Assembly (NCBI GenBank): GCA_017517135.1
Contig: JAFXAK010000003.1
Coordinates: 1 to 64,000, forward strand
Length of the DNA: 64,000 nt
DNA from: Clostridia bacterium
Lineage (GTDB): Bacteria; Bacillota; Clostridia; Oscillospirales; Acutalibacteraceae
Direction of reading: 5' to 3'
Part shown: positions 1 to 8,339 of the stretch, one piece after another
Layout of the letters: the number at the start of each line of letters is the position of its first letter
How positions within the stretch are numbered: the first letter of the stretch is position 1
Made by a program: the position numbers and the translations under genes
Notes under the pieces: model-generated
The model's database searches: none
What the model saw: the letters and a program-made list of their open reading frames with translations, nothing else
What the model was told of the DNA's origin: nothing

Positions 1-10
1 CAGAATGAGT

Positions 11-115
11 AAACCGAGCAAAAACAACACATTTGTGTTGTTTTTGGTTTCCCCGACAGCGTACAAAGGTACGCCGAGGGCGAGGTTTGCTTATAGCATA
101 AAACTTGTTTTATGC
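11..115. repeat. Three consecutive inverted repeats at left edge
   Basis: Three perfect dyads lie one after another downstream of the GH25 lysozyme gene. The first has 12-bp arms at 20-31 and 34-45, and can be extended by AAACC (11-15) pairing with GGTTT (46-50) around a 4-nt bulge. The second is GCGTAC (59-64) with GTACGC (69-74). The third is GCATAAAAC (96-104) with GTTTTATGC (107-115). One of them may end transcription of the lysozyme gene, but none has a clean T-tract on the minus strand. The density suggests the end of a small repeat element that continues to the left of the window. Confidence 0.55.
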
Positions 116-145
116 GGTCTGCACTTTTTTTACAACCCCTTTTAG

Positions 146-2536
146 TTATTCTGTTGCTTGCTTTACAAAATAAAGCTCATATAAATCTTCTATATTTTCA
201 AGCTTTACTGCGGTTCTTAAAATCATACGGGCATCTGCACTGTTTACGGTTCCGTCGTTATTTATATCGGCTGCAAGTGTTTGCCTTTCATCAGCTTTTT
301 CAAGCTGAACTGCAAACCTCAGTGCTAATCTTGCATCATCTGATTTAATAAAACCGTCCTCGTTTATGTCACCGAGAGAGACCTTGTTTACGGTTTTTTC
401 TTCAGATTTATTGCAAGCGGTGCAATATCTTATATATTTTCCGTCAGTTTCAAGTGATTCCTGAGAAAGTACTTCCCACTCACCGAAGGAGTGTTCTGTT
501 TTATCGATATGTGAGGTTGAAATAACTGCTTTACATTTTGTACAGCTTATTGATGATAAGCCTGCTTTTGTGCAGGTGGCTTTTTTTGTAATCTTTTCTG
601 CTCCCTGAGTGTGTCCGACCTTTGCGATTAGCTCGGCTGACAGTATTTCCTTGCAGTCTTTACATACATTCTTTATCATACCGTCTTTTGAGCAGCTTGC
701 ATTTGTTGTCTTTTTTGAAACAGCTTTATGTCCGCAGCCGTTTACATAATAATGCTTGACGGACAGCACCTTGTTGCAGTCGGTGCAGTATGTTACAAGA
801 GAGCCGCCTTCTGTTTCATAAAGATAAAGTACAGCCTGATAAAGGTCTTCGCCCTCGGTTTTGATACTGAAAAGCTGATCGTCATTAAGTGTAACGCCGG
901 GGAGAATGGAGGTATCCTTCCATATTACACCCTGTATACTGTTCAAGTGGTTAGTGCAGGGAATAAGCTGTGTTTTCAGTGTGACACCGCAATCGGTACA
1001 TTCCAACACCTTTTCGCCTGTCGTGGAGCAGGTAGCCTTGGTTTTTATTTTCCATTCTGAGGGGGTGTGCTTGCCGTATTGAGCATTTTCTTCCTGCATT
1101 TCTTTTATACGGCTCGGGAAGTCGATATAGCAATGATTAAGGTCAAGATAGCCCGAATAGCCGTCTAATTTACCGTAGCGGGTGTATTGCCATATATCAA
1201 ACTGACCTTGATAGCCGCACTGTGTAACACCGTAGTGAGCTATCCATACTGCTCTGTCTTCAAAAACGGAAGGGTAGAGTAAGTCCTGAGCAAAGGACTT
1301 GTTGCAGTAAACACCGGGGTAGTAGCCCGCATCTTCGATTATATCGCAGAAGGTGTTTACAACCATTGAGCAGACATCTCTGCCGGCTTTTATGTGCTGA
1401 TTGTCTGATGCATTGCTTTCAACATAATCTTCAATGTCAATAAATACGGGCATATCAAGCTCATAATTGCCCTGAGAGAGAAGCTCGAGAGTGAGCTGTG
1501 CTTCCTGCTGTGCCTCGGCTTTGGTCAATGCATAGCTGAAGAAATATGCTCCCACATGTAAGCCTGCCGCCTTTGCATTTTTGTAGTGCTCAGCGAATTT
1601 TTCGTCGGCATACAAGGTTCTTTCGCTGCCGTAGCCTCTTCCGCCGATTCTTATAATAACAGCCTTAACACCCTGTTTTTTAAGCTTGTTCCAATCTATG
1701 CTTTCGGGATGCTGCCATTTTGAAACATCCACCATAAGCCAGTCAACTTCGCGTACCTGTTCGGCTAAAAATGTGCTGTATTCGAGAAGAATCCAACCGA
1801 ATTTACCGTCATAGCATGTATATCCCCAATTGCCGTTGATTTCGGTTATTTCAAGATTTGTTGAGGAGGGGATAACACAGATTATAGATGCAGAGGTATC
1901 GGGCGAGGAACGGAAATTCATATAAACATTTGTCTGATATGTACCTGTTTTATATGTTGTTCTGCCGTTCAGATAATCGGGAGTTGCAAAGCCGACTATT
2001 TTTTTTGAATCTGTTTTATATGTTGTTCTTGCAACCTTGTTTGAATAATTGCCCTCAATAACCGTAATTTTTTCATTATCTGCTTTTTCAACTATACCTA
2101 TGTGGTCGGGTGCATCCTTTGATGATGAGTGAGCAAAGAAAACAAGGTCACCCGACTGAGGAATGTATGTACTGCCCTGAGAAATTGAGCTTACATACAG
2201 CTTTTTAGAAATAAAAGCATTCTGCATATCTGTACAGCCTGTTTTCTGCGGAATGGCATTGACTGATATCTCAGCCTCAAGTGCACACCACGAAACAAAG
2301 GCACAGCACCATTCCATTGTTCCGTCACCGAAGGCGGCACCGTATTTTGTATATCCGTTTTCCTCTTCCGTGTAGCCTATCTGAGTTGCCGCAATTTTCA
2401 GAATGTCAGACAGAGCATCATCGGTATTCTTATGAGTGTTCTCGTGTGCCGCAAGAGCAGTTATCGGCAAAGAGCACACCGCCATACAAAGAGCGAGTAA
2501 TAAACTTAATATTTTCAGCTTACGCTTAGATTTCAT
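146..2536 (-). CDS. Secreted CHAP / SH3 / GH25 lysozyme with C-terminal dockerin
   Basis: A 796-aa secreted muramidase-like protein. A Lys-rich signal peptide with a long hydrophobic core occupies residues 1-30. A CHAP-type amidase/endopeptidase domain follows (about 40-190, with the WCCAFVSW Cys motif), then an SH3-like segment (about 195-260). The GH25 lysozyme domain starts at DVSKWQ (about 269) and carries the FIDIED acidic motif (about 364-368). Four Cys-containing modules with paired CxxC motifs (such as CTDC, CKDC, CTKC) fill about 490-735. A type I dockerin with two DxNxDG-type repeats ends the protein. The RBS GGAGG precedes the ATG. GH25 cleaves the MurNAc-GlcNAc bond and CHAP cleaves peptide. 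The dockerin implies attachment to a cohesin partner, none of which is in this window. Confidence 0.9.
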   Translation of the reverse strand: MKSKRKLKILSLLLALCMAVCSLPITALAAHENTHKNTDDALSDILKIAATQIGYTEEENGYTKYGAAFGDGTMEWCCAFVSWCALEAEISVNAIPQKTGCTDMQNAFISKKLYVSSISQGSTYIPQSGDLVFFAHSSSKDAPDHIGIVEKADNEKITVIEGNYSNKVARTTYKTDSKKIVGFATPDYLNGRTTYKTGTYQTNVYMNFRSSPDTSASIICVIPSSTNLEITEINGNWGYTCYDGKFGWILLEYSTFLAEQVREVDWLMVDVSKWQHPESIDWNKLKKQGVKAVIIRIGGRGYGSERTLYADEKFAEHYKNAKAAGLHVGAYFFSYALTKAEAQQEAQLTLELLSQGNYELDMPVFIDIEDYVESNASDNQHIKAGRDVCSMVVNTFCDIIEDAGYYPGVYCNKSFAQDLLYPSVFEDRAVWIAHYGVTQCGYQGQFDIWQYTRYGKLDGYSGYLDLNHCYIDFPSRIKEMQEENAQYGKHTPSEWKIKTKATCSTTGEKVLECTDCGVTLKTQLIPCTNHLNSIQGVIWKDTSILPGVTLNDDQLFSIKTEGEDLYQAVLYLYETEGGSLVTYCTDCNKVLSVKHYYVNGCGHKAVSKKTTNASCSKDGMIKNVCKDCKEILSAELIAKVGHTQGAEKITKKATCTKAGLSSISCTKCKAVISTSHIDKTEHSFGEWEVLSQESLETDGKYIRYCTACNKSEEKTVNKVSLGDINEDGFIKSDDARLALRFAVQLEKADERQTLAADINNDGTVNSADARMILRTAVKLENIEDLYELYFVKQATE

Positions 2537-2568
2537 CGAAAAAGTCCTCCAAGGAAAAATATATATCT

Positions 2569-2597
2569 ATTATCCTATAAAATGAGCTTTTTTTCAA
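2569..2597 (-). promoter_or_regulatory. Candidate promoter of the GH25 lysozyme gene
   Basis: On the minus strand TTGAAA (2592-2597) is followed after 17 bp by GATAAT (2569-2574). It lies about 35 bp upstream of the start codon and is a good housekeeping-type match. Confidence 0.55.
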
Positions 2598-2691
2598 GTG
2601 GAAAAATATATAAAAATAATATAAGAGGGGAATTTTGAGCGTTTTTGTTGAATATTTAAATACAGTTCATAATTTGCGAGATAAAAAACCA

Positions 2692-2730
2692 CGGCAGAAC
2701 CGAAATCGATTCTGCCGATTTTTAGTTTTT
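2692..2730 (-). terminator. Bidirectional intrinsic terminator
   Basis: CGGCAGAA (2692-2699) pairs with TTCTGCCG (2710-2717), with T-rich flanks on both strands. On the minus strand it lies between the 136-aa gene and the lysozyme gene, so it probably ends transcripts of the former. Confidence 0.7.
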
Positions 2731-2755
2731 ATGGGATGTTGGGGTTAAGAACGGT

Positions 2756-2780
2756 AAGACATAGAGCCGTCCCCTGTCCT
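2756..2780. repeat. 25-bp repeat, left copy flanking the 136-aa gene
   Basis: This copy matches the reverse complement of 3234-3258 at 21 of 25 positions. The shared core includes CCGTC and CTGTC. The two copies face each other on either side of the gene at 2792-3202. The general motif (an ACCGTC.CCTGTC palindrome with AAGACA/TGTCTT ends) resembles dispersed palindromic repeats that I recall from Clostridia genomes. Confidence 0.7.
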
Positions 2781-2791
2781 ACCTGCCCTTT

Positions 2792-3202
2792 TTAAAATGC
2801 AAAATGGAAACTATCAATGATAGAATCGCATATTCTCAATTCATTACTTTTTTGTTCACTTTGATATGTAGCAAACACTATTTTCGGATATTTGGCAACA
2901 AGCCACAATTTTATAAACCAACCATCAGATGTTGTGCCTGTTCCGCGCAAAATTGTCTTGCCTTCTCTGTTAAAAAGTATTAAGGGAGAATGCAGATTTA
3001 TATCATTTTGATCAATAAATCTTTTAGCCAATATGCTTATCTGCTCATCTAAAGATTCTTGTGTATTCAAAACATTAAAAAAAGATGTTGTTATCGCACC
3101 ATTGCCGATAGGATTATACAGAATAAGGTTATCCATATCTTCTTCGGCACACCAATTATTAGGTAATGTATAATTTAAATATTCATTATGATTAAATATC
3201 AT
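2792..3202 (-). CDS. Hypothetical protein, repeat-flanked orphan (136 aa)
   Basis: A small soluble protein of 136 aa without signal peptide or membrane segment, preceded by an AGAGG ribosome binding site. The pattern of an N-terminal strand (YTLPNNW), a central helix (ESLDEQISILAKRF) and a C-terminal strand-rich half ending in a helix (ICDSIIDSFHF) resembles small PsbP/Mog1-like or DUF3805-type folds. That is a guess from the layout, not a recognised motif. The gene is more AT-rich than its neighbours and sits between facing copies of a 25-bp repeat, 12 bp after the stop and about 30 bp before the start. This suggests it arrived as a small cassette. Function unknown; a stand-alone immunity protein is one possibility. 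Confidence 0.75.
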   Translation of the reverse strand: MIFNHNEYLNYTLPNNWCAEEDMDNLILYNPIGNGAITTSFFNVLNTQESLDEQISILAKRFIDQNDINLHSPLILFNREGKTILRGTGTTSDGWFIKLWLVAKYPKIVFATYQSEQKSNELRICDSIIDSFHFAF

Positions 3203-3233
3203 TTATCTTACCTCTAATCATACAATTTAATTT

Positions 3234-3258
3234 AAGACAGGAGACGGTTCTGTGTCTT
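3234..3258. repeat. 25-bp repeat, right copy flanking the 136-aa gene
   Basis: Inverted partner of 2756-2780 (21 of 25 positions identical after reverse complementation). It is itself partly palindromic, with AAGACA at one end and TGTCTT at the other. Confidence 0.7.
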
Positions 3259-3369
3259 ATGTATATTTTTCTGATAGTCCCCTATGTAAATACTGTCCTG
3301 TCGGCAGTTGTTTGCCTACAATTAAAATATATTACTTTTGTTTGTGTGTGTCAAGTGTTTTTATGAAAG

Positions 3370-3397
3370 ATCCGTCAAAGCCAAGGCTCTGACGGAT
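3370..3397 (-). terminator. Terminator of the pyrH-ispG operon
   Basis: ATCCGTCA (3370-3377) pairs with TGACGGAT (3390-3397), and the stem continues inside with AGCC/GGCT. On the minus strand it lies directly after the ispG stop and is followed by a T/A-rich run. Confidence 0.75.
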
Positions 3398-3403
3398 TGA
3401 TTT

Positions 3404-4447
3404 TTACAGCTTATTTATTTCAAGCATAAGCTCATCGAAGAGCTTTTCTTCGGGGACTTTTCTTAATATTTCGCCCTTTCTGAAAATAAGACCTTCACCT
3501 ATGCCGCCGGCTATGCCGATGTCTGCTTCCTTGGCTTCTCCGGGGCCGTTTACTATACAGCCCATAACAGCAACGGTTATGTTTTTATCGGTGTTTCTCA
3601 GGGCGTTTTCAACCCTTTGGGCAAGAGAAATCAGGTCGATTTTTGTTCTTCCGCAGGTGGGGCAGGATACGAGATTTGCACCCTTTGAACGGACTCCCAC
3701 AGCCTTTAATATGTCAAAGCCTGCAAAGACCTCTTCAACGGGAGGGGCGGTGAGGGAAACTCTGATTGTGTCGCCTATGCCGTCAAGTAAAAGTGAGCCT
3801 ATGCCTGCGGCTGATTTTATTATGCCCATTCTTTTGGTGCCCGCTTCCGTTACACCTATGTGCAAGGGGTAATCGCATTTTTGTCTTAAAAGACGGTATG
3901 CGGCAACGGTTGTGGGAACATCAGATGACTTTATTGAAACAACAATATCCTCAAAATCGTGCTTTTCAAGAAGAGAAATGTGATACAGCGCACTTTCAAC
4001 AAGCGCCTCGGGAGTGGGGGAGCCGTATTTTGCAAGAATTTCCTTTTCAACAGAGCCTGAATTTACACCTATTCTTATAGGCACATTTCTTTGTCTGCAA
4101 GCATCTGCAACTATTTTTACTCTTTCGTCAGAGCCGATATTACCGGGATTTATTCTGATTTTGTCAGCCCCCGCCGAAAGGGATTCGAGAGCCATTCTGT
4201 AGTCAAAATGAATATCTGCCACTAACGGCACCGATACATTTTCCTTGAGCTTTGCCATTGTGTGAACGGCTTTCATATCGGGTACGGTTGCTCTTATTAT
4301 TTCACAGCCGGCTTTTTCAAGCTCCTTAGCCTGTGCTACACAGCCGTCGGTATTATCGGACACAATATTGAGCATTGACTGTACTGCAACGGGGTTGTTT
4401 TTGCCTATCTTTATATTGCCGATTTTAACTTCTTTTTTAGCACCCAT
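3404..4447 (-). CDS. ispG: 4-hydroxy-3-methylbut-2-en-1-yl diphosphate synthase
   Basis: IspG (GcpE) reductively converts 2-C-methyl-D-erythritol 2,4-cyclodiphosphate to HMBDP, the penultimate step of the MEP isoprenoid pathway, using a [4Fe-4S] cluster. The 347-aa length is that of the short bacterial form without the plant insertion domain. A TIM-barrel N-terminal half is followed by the cluster-binding cysteines in CPTCGRT (about 260 and 263) and GCIVNGPGEA (about 296). It is the last gene of the minus-strand operon. Only 3 bp separate it from rseP, and dxr of the same pathway is two genes upstream. Confidence 0.96.
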   Translation of the reverse strand: MGAKKEVKIGNIKIGKNNPVAVQSMLNIVSDNTDGCVAQAKELEKAGCEIIRATVPDMKAVHTMAKLKENVSVPLVADIHFDYRMALESLSAGADKIRINPGNIGSDERVKIVADACRQRNVPIRIGVNSGSVEKEILAKYGSPTPEALVESALYHISLLEKHDFEDIVVSIKSSDVPTTVAAYRLLRQKCDYPLHIGVTEAGTKRMGIIKSAAGIGSLLLDGIGDTIRVSLTAPPVEEVFAGFDILKAVGVRSKGANLVSCPTCGRTKIDLISLAQRVENALRNTDKNITVAVMGCIVNGPGEAKEADIGIAGGIGEGLIFRKGEILRKVPEEKLFDELMLEINKL

Positions 4448-4450
4448 AAT

Positions 4451-5524
4451 TTAACCTCTGATTAAATTTAAGATATCGTTAAAGGTTATCAACGCCATAA
4501 GACCTAATAAAAGTACAAGTCCCGCAGCGTGAACAACAGCTTCAAATTTCTTGGGAACGGGTTTTCTGAAAATAACCTCAATAAATATGAAGAAAAGTCT
4601 GCCGCCGTCTAAGGCAGGTAAGGGGAGAAGGTTTACAAGACCGATGTTTACGGTGATAAACGCAAGCATAAAGAAAATTCCTGAGTAGTTGTTGCTTGTT
4701 AATGCATCGCTTGCGGTGTCTGCAACAATGCCGATTGTGCCGACGGGACCTGAAAGCTCGTCAAGACCGTAATTTCCGCCTATCATATCAATAAGGCTTA
4801 AAAAGATAAGCTTTGTCATAGACGCGGTTTCCCGCACAGCACCGGGGAAGAGGTTTAAGAATGTAACTGGCTTGTTGCCAACAATAAAGTCACAGAAGCC
4901 CTGCTCTGCATCATAATAAACAGACAGCTGTGTGTATTCTATTTTTTCACCGTTTCTTTCGAGAACGATATCATATAAGCCGTCGGAATCTCTGTAAAGT
5001 CCGTAATACAAGTCTCTTGCGGAATAGACCTTAGTTCCGTTGATTTCCTTGATTTTGTCACCAACCTGAATGGAATTTTCAGCTTCAAGCATCTGTACGG
5101 AAACATCGCTTACCTCGTTTGTGGGTACCTCGCCGTCAAAGGCTAACATAATACCCACAAGCAGAAGACCTAAAATAACATTAAGCGTTGCACCTGCGGC
5201 AATAACAATAAATCTTTTCCACGCCTTTGCATTGCCGAAAGCGTTGGGATCATCGGAAGCCTCGTCTTCACCCTCAAGTGCAACGAAACCGCCTATAGGT
5301 AATATTCTCAATGAATACTTTGTTTCATTTTTCTTTTTTTTGAATATGGCAGGGCCCATACCGATTGAAAATTCGTTTACCTTGATTTTGAATAATTTTG
5401 CGGTTATAAAATGGCCAAATTCGTGCAAGGCAATAATTATACCGAAAAACAGTATGGCAAATAAAATGGGCCATATCTTTCCCCAGATTTGTGAAAATGA
5501 AACGGATAAGCTTAATAAATTCAA
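4451..5524 (-). CDS. rseP: Site-2 intramembrane zinc metalloprotease (RseP/RasP)
   Basis: An M50 family membrane protease of 357 aa. A first transmembrane helix carries the zinc motif HEFGH (34-38). A PDZ-like domain lies at about 120-190. The second catalytic motif is NLLPLPALDGG (around 300) in a later helix. Family members cleave membrane-embedded anti-sigma factors and signal-peptide remnants. The position between dxr and ispG is the common bacterial arrangement. No substrate is encoded nearby. Confidence 0.93.
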   Translation of the reverse strand: MNLLSLSVSFSQIWGKIWPILFAILFFGIIIALHEFGHFITAKLFKIKVNEFSIGMGPAIFKKKKNETKYSLRILPIGGFVALEGEDEASDDPNAFGNAKAWKRFIVIAAGATLNVILGLLLVGIMLAFDGEVPTNEVSDVSVQMLEAENSIQVGDKIKEINGTKVYSARDLYYGLYRDSDGLYDIVLERNGEKIEYTQLSVYYDAEQGFCDFIVGNKPVTFLNLFPGAVRETASMTKLIFLSLIDMIGGNYGLDELSGPVGTIGIVADTASDALTSNNYSGIFFMLAFITVNIGLVNLLPLPALDGGRLFFIFIEVIFRKPVPKKFEAVVHAAGLVLLLGLMALITFNDILNLIRG

Positions 5525-5542
5525 AATATCAACTCCAAAAAA

Positions 5543-6697
5543 TCAGATAGCGTCAAGCACAGCTTTTCTTGCAAGACGGTCTGTTGAAATTATGTCCTCT
5601 AAAGTAAAGCTGTCTGTATCTTTTACAACACCGAAGGCTGTTCTTATGAGAGGAGCAATTTCGGTAAATTTAATTTTATTTTCTCTGAAAAGACGGTTTG
5701 CTTCTTCATTTGCGGAATTTACTGCCGCAGGATAAAGACCGCCCTTTGAAATAGCTTCCTTGCAGATATTAAGACAGTCAAAAACCTCGTAATCGGGCTT
5801 ATAGAAGGTAAGCGTTGCAATTTCGCTTAAATCAAGCTCCTTTACGGGAGACGGATATCTTTCGGGATAGGTAAGTGTATACTGAATGGGTATTCTCATA
5901 TCCGATACACCTAACTGTGCGATAACCGAATTATCGTCATATTCAATCATAGAGTGAATAATGCTCTCTCTGTGAACAAGAATATCTATATTTTCGGGAG
6001 CCACTCCGAAAAGGAAGTGTGCTTCAATAAGCTCAAGGCCTTTATTGAACATAGATGCGGAATCTATTGTGATTTTAGCACCCATATCCCATGTGGGATG
6101 CTTTAAGGCATCTGCCGCAGTAACATTTTCGAGCTCTTTTTTTGTTTTGCCGAAAAACGGGCCGCCCGAGGCTGTGAGAATAATTTTCTTCAATGCTTTA
6201 TTCGTGGGTTTTCCCTCAAGACATTGAAAGATTGCCGAATGCTCGCTGTCGACGGGCAGAATTTTAACATTGTTATTCTTTGCCGCATCAAGCACAAGAC
6301 GGCCGCCTGCAACCAGAGCCTCTTTGTTTGCGAGTGCGAGATTTTTTTTGTTATTAAGGGCTGTGAGGGCGGGGACAAGTCCTGCCATACCGACTATTGC
6401 ATCTATAACCGTGTCGCTTTTTTCATATGCCGCACATTCGCACACACCCTCAATGCCCGAAAGCACCTTTGTTGGGGTGTCTTTTACGGCATCTTTGAGC
6501 TTTTTTGCCGCCGTCTCGTCTGCCATAGCGGCAATTGCGGGCTTGAATTCTCTTATCTGCTCCTCGGTTTTTTCCCAGTCTGTGTTTGCGGTTATCGCAT
6601 TGACGGTGAAATTCATTTTCTTTGCAACATCAAGCGACTGAACACCTATTGAGCCCGTTGAGCCGAGAATTGATATATTTCTTTCCATAGTATGCAC
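5543..6697 (-). CDS. dxr: 1-deoxy-D-xylulose 5-phosphate reductoisomerase
   Basis: Dxr (IspC) catalyses the NADPH-dependent rearrangement and reduction of DXP to MEP, the first committed step of the MEP pathway. At 384 aa it has family length. The N-terminal Rossmann motif GSTGSIGVQSLDV binds NADPH. The catalytic region includes PVDSEHSAIFQCL and the metal/substrate segment ITIDSASMFNKGLELIEAHFLF. It lies 18 bp upstream of rseP and 12 bp downstream of cdsA in one transcription unit. Confidence 0.96.
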   Translation of the reverse strand: MHTMERNISILGSTGSIGVQSLDVAKKMNFTVNAITANTDWEKTEEQIREFKPAIAAMADETAAKKLKDAVKDTPTKVLSGIEGVCECAAYEKSDTVIDAIVGMAGLVPALTALNNKKNLALANKEALVAGGRLVLDAAKNNNVKILPVDSEHSAIFQCLEGKPTNKALKKIILTASGGPFFGKTKKELENVTAADALKHPTWDMGAKITIDSASMFNKGLELIEAHFLFGVAPENIDILVHRESIIHSMIEYDDNSVIAQLGVSDMRIPIQYTLTYPERYPSPVKELDLSEIATLTFYKPDYEVFDCLNICKEAISKGGLYPAAVNSANEEANRLFRENKIKFTEIAPLIRTAFGVVKDTDSFTLEDIISTDRLARKAVLDAI

Positions 6698-6709
6698 CTT
6701 TATAAGACT

Positions 6710-7549
6710 TTATAAAATAAGTAATACAGCGGAATAAAGAGTGGGTAAAACAAATAATGTACTGTCAAAGCGGTCCATAATACCGCCGTGACCGGGTAAG
6801 AGATTGCCGAAATCCTTAACACCCTGATGTCTTTTTATTGTTGAAGCGGCAAGGTCGCCGAACATACTTATAACAGAGAGAATAGCTGCTGTGATAAGTG
6901 TTTCAATAAGGCTTATCTCAGCAGAAAGATTATAGAACTTACTGAATACGAGGAAAAGTATACCGCTTGCAATTATGTTACAGATAATACCGCCTACGGC
7001 CCCTTCAACTGTCTTTTTAGGACTGATTTTGGGAGCAAGCTTATGCTTGCCGAAAAGCATACCCGAAATAAGTGCAAAGCTGTCGGTCATCCACGCACCG
7101 AAGAAGGCAAAGAGAATAAGGAAAATACCGTCACTTTTTGTATATGCTTCAGGTGCTGAAATATACATATCTCTGAAAAACAAAATGCACGACAGCGAAG
7201 CGGGTATTGCAAAGGCTGAGAAAAGAGAGGACACAACCTGCTCGAATTTCAGCTTCTCAAAGTTTAATACCATTATTATGAGAGAAGCAATGATAGCTAC
7301 GGTTGCAACGGGGAAGAGAGGTATATTAAGCTTTTCACCGTAATCTGCAAATAAAATTATGCCCACAGAGAGTGCAAGGCATAAAACCCTGAACGGTATG
7401 TTCTTCACATTAAAGACCTTTAACATTTCCCATACACCGATAAAGGCTATAACTGCGATAACACCCGAGAAAACAGGGGTGTATATGGCAAACAGCCAAC
7501 CGACAACAAGAAGTATTCCGACAAAAGCCGTTATAAGTCTGCTTTTCAT
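6710..7549 (-). CDS. cdsA: Phosphatidate cytidylyltransferase
   Basis: CdsA makes CDP-diacylglycerol from phosphatidate and CTP, the branch point of phospholipid synthesis. The 279-aa product is highly hydrophobic with many membrane segments. It carries the family signature near the C terminus (STIKRHQGVKDFGNLLPGHG followed by the DRFDS acidic motif) and a loop with KISPKKTVEGAVGG. It sits between uppS and dxr in the conserved order. Confidence 0.95.
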   Translation of the reverse strand: MKSRLITAFVGILLVVGWLFAIYTPVFSGVIAVIAFIGVWEMLKVFNVKNIPFRVLCLALSVGIILFADYGEKLNIPLFPVATVAIIASLIIMVLNFEKLKFEQVVSSLFSAFAIPASLSCILFFRDMYISAPEAYTKSDGIFLILFAFFGAWMTDSFALISGMLFGKHKLAPKISPKKTVEGAVGGIICNIIASGILFLVFSKFYNLSAEISLIETLITAAILSVISMFGDLAASTIKRHQGVKDFGNLLPGHGGIMDRFDSTLFVLPTLYSAVLLIL

Positions 7550-7579
7550 ATTATTTCACCAATTCCTTAATACGAGATA

Positions 7580-7604
7580 AAGCGGATGCCGAAAACATCC
7601 GCTT
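7580..7604 (-). terminator. Intra-operon hairpin between uppS and cdsA
   Basis: AAGCGGATG (7580-7588) pairs perfectly with CATCCGCTT (7596-7604). On the minus strand the flank after the stem is only weakly T-rich. It may attenuate transcription or mark an RNA end separating pyrH-frr-uppS from cdsA-dxr-rseP-ispG, rather than terminate fully. Confidence 0.5.
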
Positions 7605-7612
7605 GAGTAATT

Positions 7613-8338
7613 TTATACACCGCCGAATCTGCGGTTTCTTTTTTCAAAGGCTCTGAGTGCCTCGTCAAAATCCTTTTCGGTAAAATCGGGCCACAAAACA
7701 TCCGAAGACCAGAATTCAGCATATGCCGACTGCCATAAAAGGAAATTTGAGAGTCTCTGCTCGCCGCTCGGTCTTATAACAAGATCAACGGGAGGCTGTT
7801 CAAGTGTGTAAAGACCGCGTTGGATTGTGTCAAGAGTTATGTCCTCGGGCTTTATCAGTCCTGCCTTGACATCCTTTGCAATATTTTTTACGCTGTGCAG
7901 AATTTCCTGCTGACCGCCGTAGTTTACCGCTATGTTGAGATTAACCTTATCCATATCCCTTGTTTTTTCTTCAACAAAGTCTATAAGCTCAATAAGCTCT
8001 TCGGAAAGGCCGTTTCTGTCACCTAAAAAACGAAGTCTTATACCTTTTTCTATGTTTTCGTCAAGGCGGTCAACAGCTTCGTGCAGATAATCTCCGAACA
8101 AAGCCATAATAGCCTCGACCTCCTCTTGAGGTCTTGACCAGTTTTCGGTTGAAAAAGCGTAAAAGGAAATATGGCGAATACCGAGATTTCCTGCGTATTC
8201 ACCTATTTTTCTGAAGGTTTTTGCACCCTCGATGTGTCCCTTTGAACGGGGCAGACCGCGGTTCTTCGCCCATCTGCCGTTGCCGTCCATAATAACACCG
8301 ACATGTGCGGGTAAAACAGAAAAATCTTTATTTTCCAT
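7613..8338 (-). CDS. uppS: Isoprenyl transferase (undecaprenyl diphosphate synthase)
   Basis: A cis-prenyltransferase that condenses isopentenyl diphosphate units into the C55 carrier lipid used for cell-wall synthesis. The diagnostic MDGNGRWAKNRG motif follows closely after the start (catalytic Asp at about residue 18), and RPSGEQRLSNFL is present near the C terminus. I place the start at 8338 (MENKDFSVL), 1 bp after the frr stop. The longer frame beginning at 8404 would extend 66 bp into frr and adds sequence not typical of the family. Length from this start is 241 aa. Confidence 0.94.
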   Translation of the reverse strand: MENKDFSVLPAHVGVIMDGNGRWAKNRGLPRSKGHIEGAKTFRKIGEYAGNLGIRHISFYAFSTENWSRPQEEVEAIMALFGDYLHEAVDRLDENIEKGIRLRFLGDRNGLSEELIELIDFVEEKTRDMDKVNLNIAVNYGGQQEILHSVKNIAKDVKAGLIKPEDITLDTIQRGLYTLEQPPVDLVIRPSGEQRLSNFLLWQSAYAEFWSSDVLWPDFTEKDFDEALRAFEKRNRRFGGV

Positions 8339-8339
8339 C

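Noticed and set aside
2281-2529. 82-codon plus-strand frame antisense to the lysozyme signal region
   Set aside because: No RBS or pattern, and fully inside a certain gene on the other strand.
5070-5735. 221-codon open frame on the plus strand
   Set aside because: It lies antisense across the junction of rseP and dxr, both of which are certain, and its translation has no recognisable motif. It is a shadow of their codon use.
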